Shown: piece by piece, positions 61,471-64,000 of the stretch
How the letters are laid out: every line of letters starts with the position of its first letter
Numbering within the stretch: position 1 is the first letter of the stretch
Source: Rhynchonema sp. JSB1_4
Lineage: Eukaryota; Nematoda; Chromadorea; Monhysterida; Xyalidae
Direction of reading: 5' to 3'
Length of the DNA: 64,000 nt
Assembly: GCA_030248065.1 (NCBI GenBank)
Contig: JASAMV010008776.1
Span: 27,650 to 91,649 of the forward strand
The notes under the pieces: model-generated
Told to the model about the DNA's origin: nothing
What the model saw: the letters and a program-made list of their open reading frames with translations, nothing else
Databases searched by the model: none
Position numbers and translations under genes: made by a program

Positions 61471-62307
61471 AAGTGTCTAAAAAAACTATGATTTCACGGA
61501 TTAATCCGAAGTGACGTCAGACTCAGCTGTTGTCCCTATTTGTTACATAAAAGTTGAAAATTACATTCAGTGTTGAACTTGATCTTGTTTGTCGCACAGC
61601 TGGTCATTTCTGTAGTATAGGTATTCAATACCGAACCATCATAGTGTATCAAATTTTATCTGAAACAAATGCGTGTTGATTTCGAAGTCAATCCAAATTA
61701 CAGCAGGGCAAAAGACAAGATTATAAAAACTAGATTTGTAAGTGACTTCAGTTTTCAGCTGGATTAACCGTTTAGTTGGTATACCAACGTACGTATCATA
61801 CACTCGCTTTCCTAATACTGAAATCTTTCCGCGGCGCACCAAGCATACAAGTGTTGTTATTTGACATTCACAAACAAGATAACACCGTTAGCTTTTGTAA
61901 AACCGGGGCAATTCATGATAGAGTCTGATAAAGAACAGAACGCCTGAGGAAAACTCAACAAAATATATTTCTGCCGTTGGTTCCGCTCAGCTCAGTTACA
62001 CGGTAACCAACAGAACAATAGATACGGTTGATGGGAATACCAAGGAACGAACTACAATAACTGCTAAATAGGAAAATAGTTGATTCTTAAAAATATGCGC
62101 AGTCAATCATCAAAGTATTCTTCTTGTACTCAACTTGGCTAACCATATGATTTGAGCGCAAAGCAGCATACAGGTGCAAGGAAAGCAATTTTTCGGAACA
62201 ATAATCACTCGCATAATCAATAAAAGAATGCGGAGTAACACACAAACCAAAACAACCGAACAACAGGATAAAATCAACGGCAATTTTAAATTATCGAACA
62301 GCATCAT

Positions 62308-62454
62308 TTAATCAATATCAGGGTCGGGTGCCATTTTCGCTCCTCCGCTTGGTTCAGGTGGAGGATTAGCGGCAGACGGCGGTGCACCACCACCGGGCAT
62401 GCCGCCGCCCATGCCACCTGCTTTCTTTTGCATCAGTTGGACCAGTTTCATGAC
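62308..62454 (-). CDS. ST13 last exon: STI1 end and Gly/Pro tail
   Basis: Acceptor GACTGCAG, 48 codons and TAA. Encodes VMKLVQLMQKKAGGMGGGMP and a Pro-rich, acidic C-terminus. Confidence 0.95.
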   Translation of the reverse strand, partial: VMKLVQLMQKKAGGMGGGMPGGGAPPSAANPPPEPSGGAKMAPDPDID

Positions 62455-64000
62455 CTGCAGTCGATACTAACGATGAATTTGGTCAATTACTAACACCCAT
62501 TTTGAGGACAAGATACGGCCAACATTTCACCTTTGGATTGTTCATGTGCTTGGCGATATTGGCCGGATTCTGTGCAATGTCGGCGTACGCGGTCATCACG
62601 GTCGGATCTGGAAAGAATTGTGTCCAAATCGTCTCAAAGAATTCCGAGATACACTTGTTTAATTTTTTTTAAAATTAAAAACAAACACACCAACCAACCT
62701 TGGAATAGTTGCATGATCTCCGGATCATTGAATATATCGGCCAGCCCCTCCATGCCCGGCGGCATGCCCTTTCCTCCACCGCCAGCACCGCCCATGAAAC
62801 CAGGCATATCACCGTCGTCGTCATTGTCGCCGTTGGCCTGTTATGCAATATTTTTCAGCGAGCGTCTGCGCGTGCAATTCGACTGACGGTCGGCTGTGCC
62901 GTTTGGGCGGGGGTGGGGGTTGGATTGGAGCGTGTTGTGTTCATGTGCCACAGCTGTGCCAGTTTCAAGCTGTGACCGCTGAGACCCTCTATCCCCAAAA
63001 TGATTATTTTTTACGCTTCAAACACGGATTTTGCTCAATTTTCCTCAATTCACCTTTTTTGAACACCCGGGGGCATCCGAGATTTTTTACTTTGGGGGTA
63101 GCCCCCGCCCCTGATAAGTGGTAACCGAGATTCTTTATTTTGGGTATCTGGTATCCGAAAATATAGGACTTTGGGTATCCTGTTCCGCTATCCTGACTCA
63201 TTGATTTCCCAACGACACCAAAACTGTACTGACGGTGACTTGGGCTTGGTCCCCAGAAGCCAAATTATTTATACCTGAATCTATACACACACCGGAAAGA
63301 GAAAATCATTTATTTTTCCTCGTCCCAAATAAAGGATTTTCTCTTTAAGCGCCGGGTTATCATACTCATATTTATAAAAAATAAATAATAACACTGCTAC
63401 ACATCCCTTTTATGTGTAGTTATGGGCTTAGGCATAGGAAATTTTGGCGACCCGGCCCTGGTGCACCGCCCGCCCGTGTTTGAAACTGGTCGAACTGAAC
63501 GGGCAAAAATACAAAAACAGATCGGCGATGATGAGCCAAAAGTGGTCGTCGTACCTGACTGGCAGCAGCCGCAGCCTTGGCATGTTCTGCCTGTGCCTTG
63601 CGCACTCGTTCCCGACGCGCTGCCAGCTCTTTCTCCTCCTTCTTGCGTTCGTACTTGCGTTTGTGCTCTTGCAGCTTTTTCGCCTGGAAACATGCAAAGA
63701 TGAATATTTTTGTTTTGGTATAATACTCATTTATTTATTACTCAGCAAAAATCGTGAAAAACGAACTCATACGTGTTCTCGTGGTCAAATGGTCATCTTG
63801 TGCATTCGCACTGACGATGCATCCATCTGACAAAACAGGATTGGAAAGCAAAACACGCTGAACAATTCGCAATGTATTCTAACTTCAAACAACGAAGCAA
63901 AAGCAAAGGACAGTGAAAATAACATACAACGTTTCTGACTAACATTTCCCTCCACTTCTTTCATCCATTCATATGCAACATCATCATAATCCAGTTTGCA
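62308..64000 (-). CDS. ST13 / Hip (Hsc70-interacting protein), 3' five exons, 5' end outside window
   Basis: Cytosolic co-chaperone that stabilises ADP-bound Hsc70 and links it to Hsp90 substrates. The visible 182 residues join in phase: end of the TPR region (KLDYDDVAYEWMKEVEGN), the charged helix KLQEHKRKYERKKEEKELAA, a Gly/Met/Pro-rich linker (MPGFMGGAGGGGKGMPPGME), and the C-terminal STI1/DP2 domain with DPEIMQLFQDPTVMTAYADI and AQNPANIAKHMNNPKVMKL. These match human ST13 block by block; the N-terminal dimerisation and TPR exons lie beyond 64000. The tail adds a Gly/Pro-rich end after the STI1 domain, terminating DPDID. Convergent with the CCDC141-like gene. Confidence 0.95.
62531..62607 (-). 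CDS. ST13 exon: STI1 domain core
   Basis: Acceptor CTTTCCAG, donor AAAG|GTGAAA, phase 1 to 0. Encodes PTVMTAYADIAQNPANIAKH. Confidence 0.95.
62699..62837 (-). CDS. ST13 exon: Gly/Met/Pro linker and start of STI1 domain
   Basis: Acceptor ATAACAG, donor CCAAG|GTTGGT, phase 0 to 1. Encodes an acidic start (ANGDNDDDGD), a GGAGGGGKGMPPGM linker and DIFNDPEIMQLFQ. Confidence 0.94.
63290..63365. repeat. 76-bp hairpin with AAAGAGAAAATC ends
   Basis: CCGGAAAGAGAAAATCATTT and GGATTTTCTCTTTAAGCGCC are complementary around a short loop. The AAAGAGAAAATCAT block also occurs in the tandem MITEs at 32203 and 32395. Confidence 0.65.
63555..63683 (-). CDS. ST13 exon: charged helix
   Basis: Acceptor TGTTTCCAG, donor CAG|GTACGA, 43 codons, phase 0. 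Encodes KLQEHKRKYERKKEEKELAA and an Ala-rich end (AEHAKAAAAASQ), the alpha-helical segment after the TPRs. Confidence 0.93.
63777..63840 (-). repeat. Dispersed 65-bp repeat, copy 10
   Basis: Minus-strand reading: TCCTGTTTTGTCAGATGGAT, GCATCGTCAGTGCGAATGCA, CAAGATGACCATTTGACCAC. Sense to ST13, in its intron. Confidence 0.75.
63944..64000 (-). CDS. ST13 exon (partial): end of TPR region
   Basis: 19 codons to the window edge; donor AAT|GTTAGT, phase 0. Encodes KLDYDDVAYEWMKEVEGN. Confidence 0.9.

Larger units (their letters stand above)
59461..62307. other. Intergenic spacer with repeats
   Basis: Between the end of the CCDC141-like gene and the stop of ST13 (convergent genes). Holds a CGGGAT-type cluster, an AGGTGCAA/GGTACACTAACCGCC composite, and no recognised protein. 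I see no clear AATAAA for the upstream gene within 240 bp of its stop. Confidence 0.5.

Overview
The window is nuclear DNA from a multicellular animal. Its genes are split into many short exons (about 50–300 bp) with GT–AG introns, the non-coding DNA is full of microsatellites and short inverted-repeat elements, and the proteins are animal families. A flatworm or another lophotrochozoan is my best guess from intron style, composition and the ACAT/TG microsatellites, but that is inference. All gene models below were joined by eye from codon phase, splice sites and family similarity.

Layout. 1–24.8 kb: no recognisable protein; a 365-bp TG microsatellite, TTAGGC-like and CGGGAT-like degenerate repeats, an inverted-repeat element, and one plausible orphan coding exon (10229–10573). 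24.86–39.28 kb (+): an ERG-type (KCNH2/6/7, Drosophila seizure) voltage-gated K+ channel in 18 exons joining to one 1139-codon frame, from a PAS-less N-terminus through S1–S6, C-linker, cyclic-nucleotide-binding-homology domain and a long C-terminal tail with a coiled coil. 41.53–59.46 kb (+): a 31-exon, 1337-codon gene whose N-terminus resembles vertebrate CCDC141 (CAMDI): spectrin-like helical repeats, then five intracellular-type Ig domains. Two of its introns use GC donors, and a 5.8-kb intron holds foldback elements and a possible antisense secreted-peptide gene. 62.31–64.00 kb (−): the 3' half of ST13 (Hip, the Hsc70-interacting co-chaperone), running off the right edge.

The most striking non-coding signal is a 10-mer, TGATGTTTCA/TGAAACATCA. 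I counted 23 exact copies (about 0.1 expected by chance) and about 49 copies of its 8-bp core (about 2 expected). Many lie within about 60 nt of an exon edge, often forming the acceptor itself (TGATGTTTCAG). A second, separate family of about 65 bp (core ATCGTCAGTGCGAATGCACC) has about ten copies, and one appears to have supplied the acceptor and first codons of ERG exon 12. The rest of the non-coding DNA carries several MITE-like families and a small non-autonomous Helitron.

The three genes do not form a pathway; they are ordinary neighbours on a chromosome (membrane excitability, cytoskeletal or muscle scaffold, chaperone cofactor).
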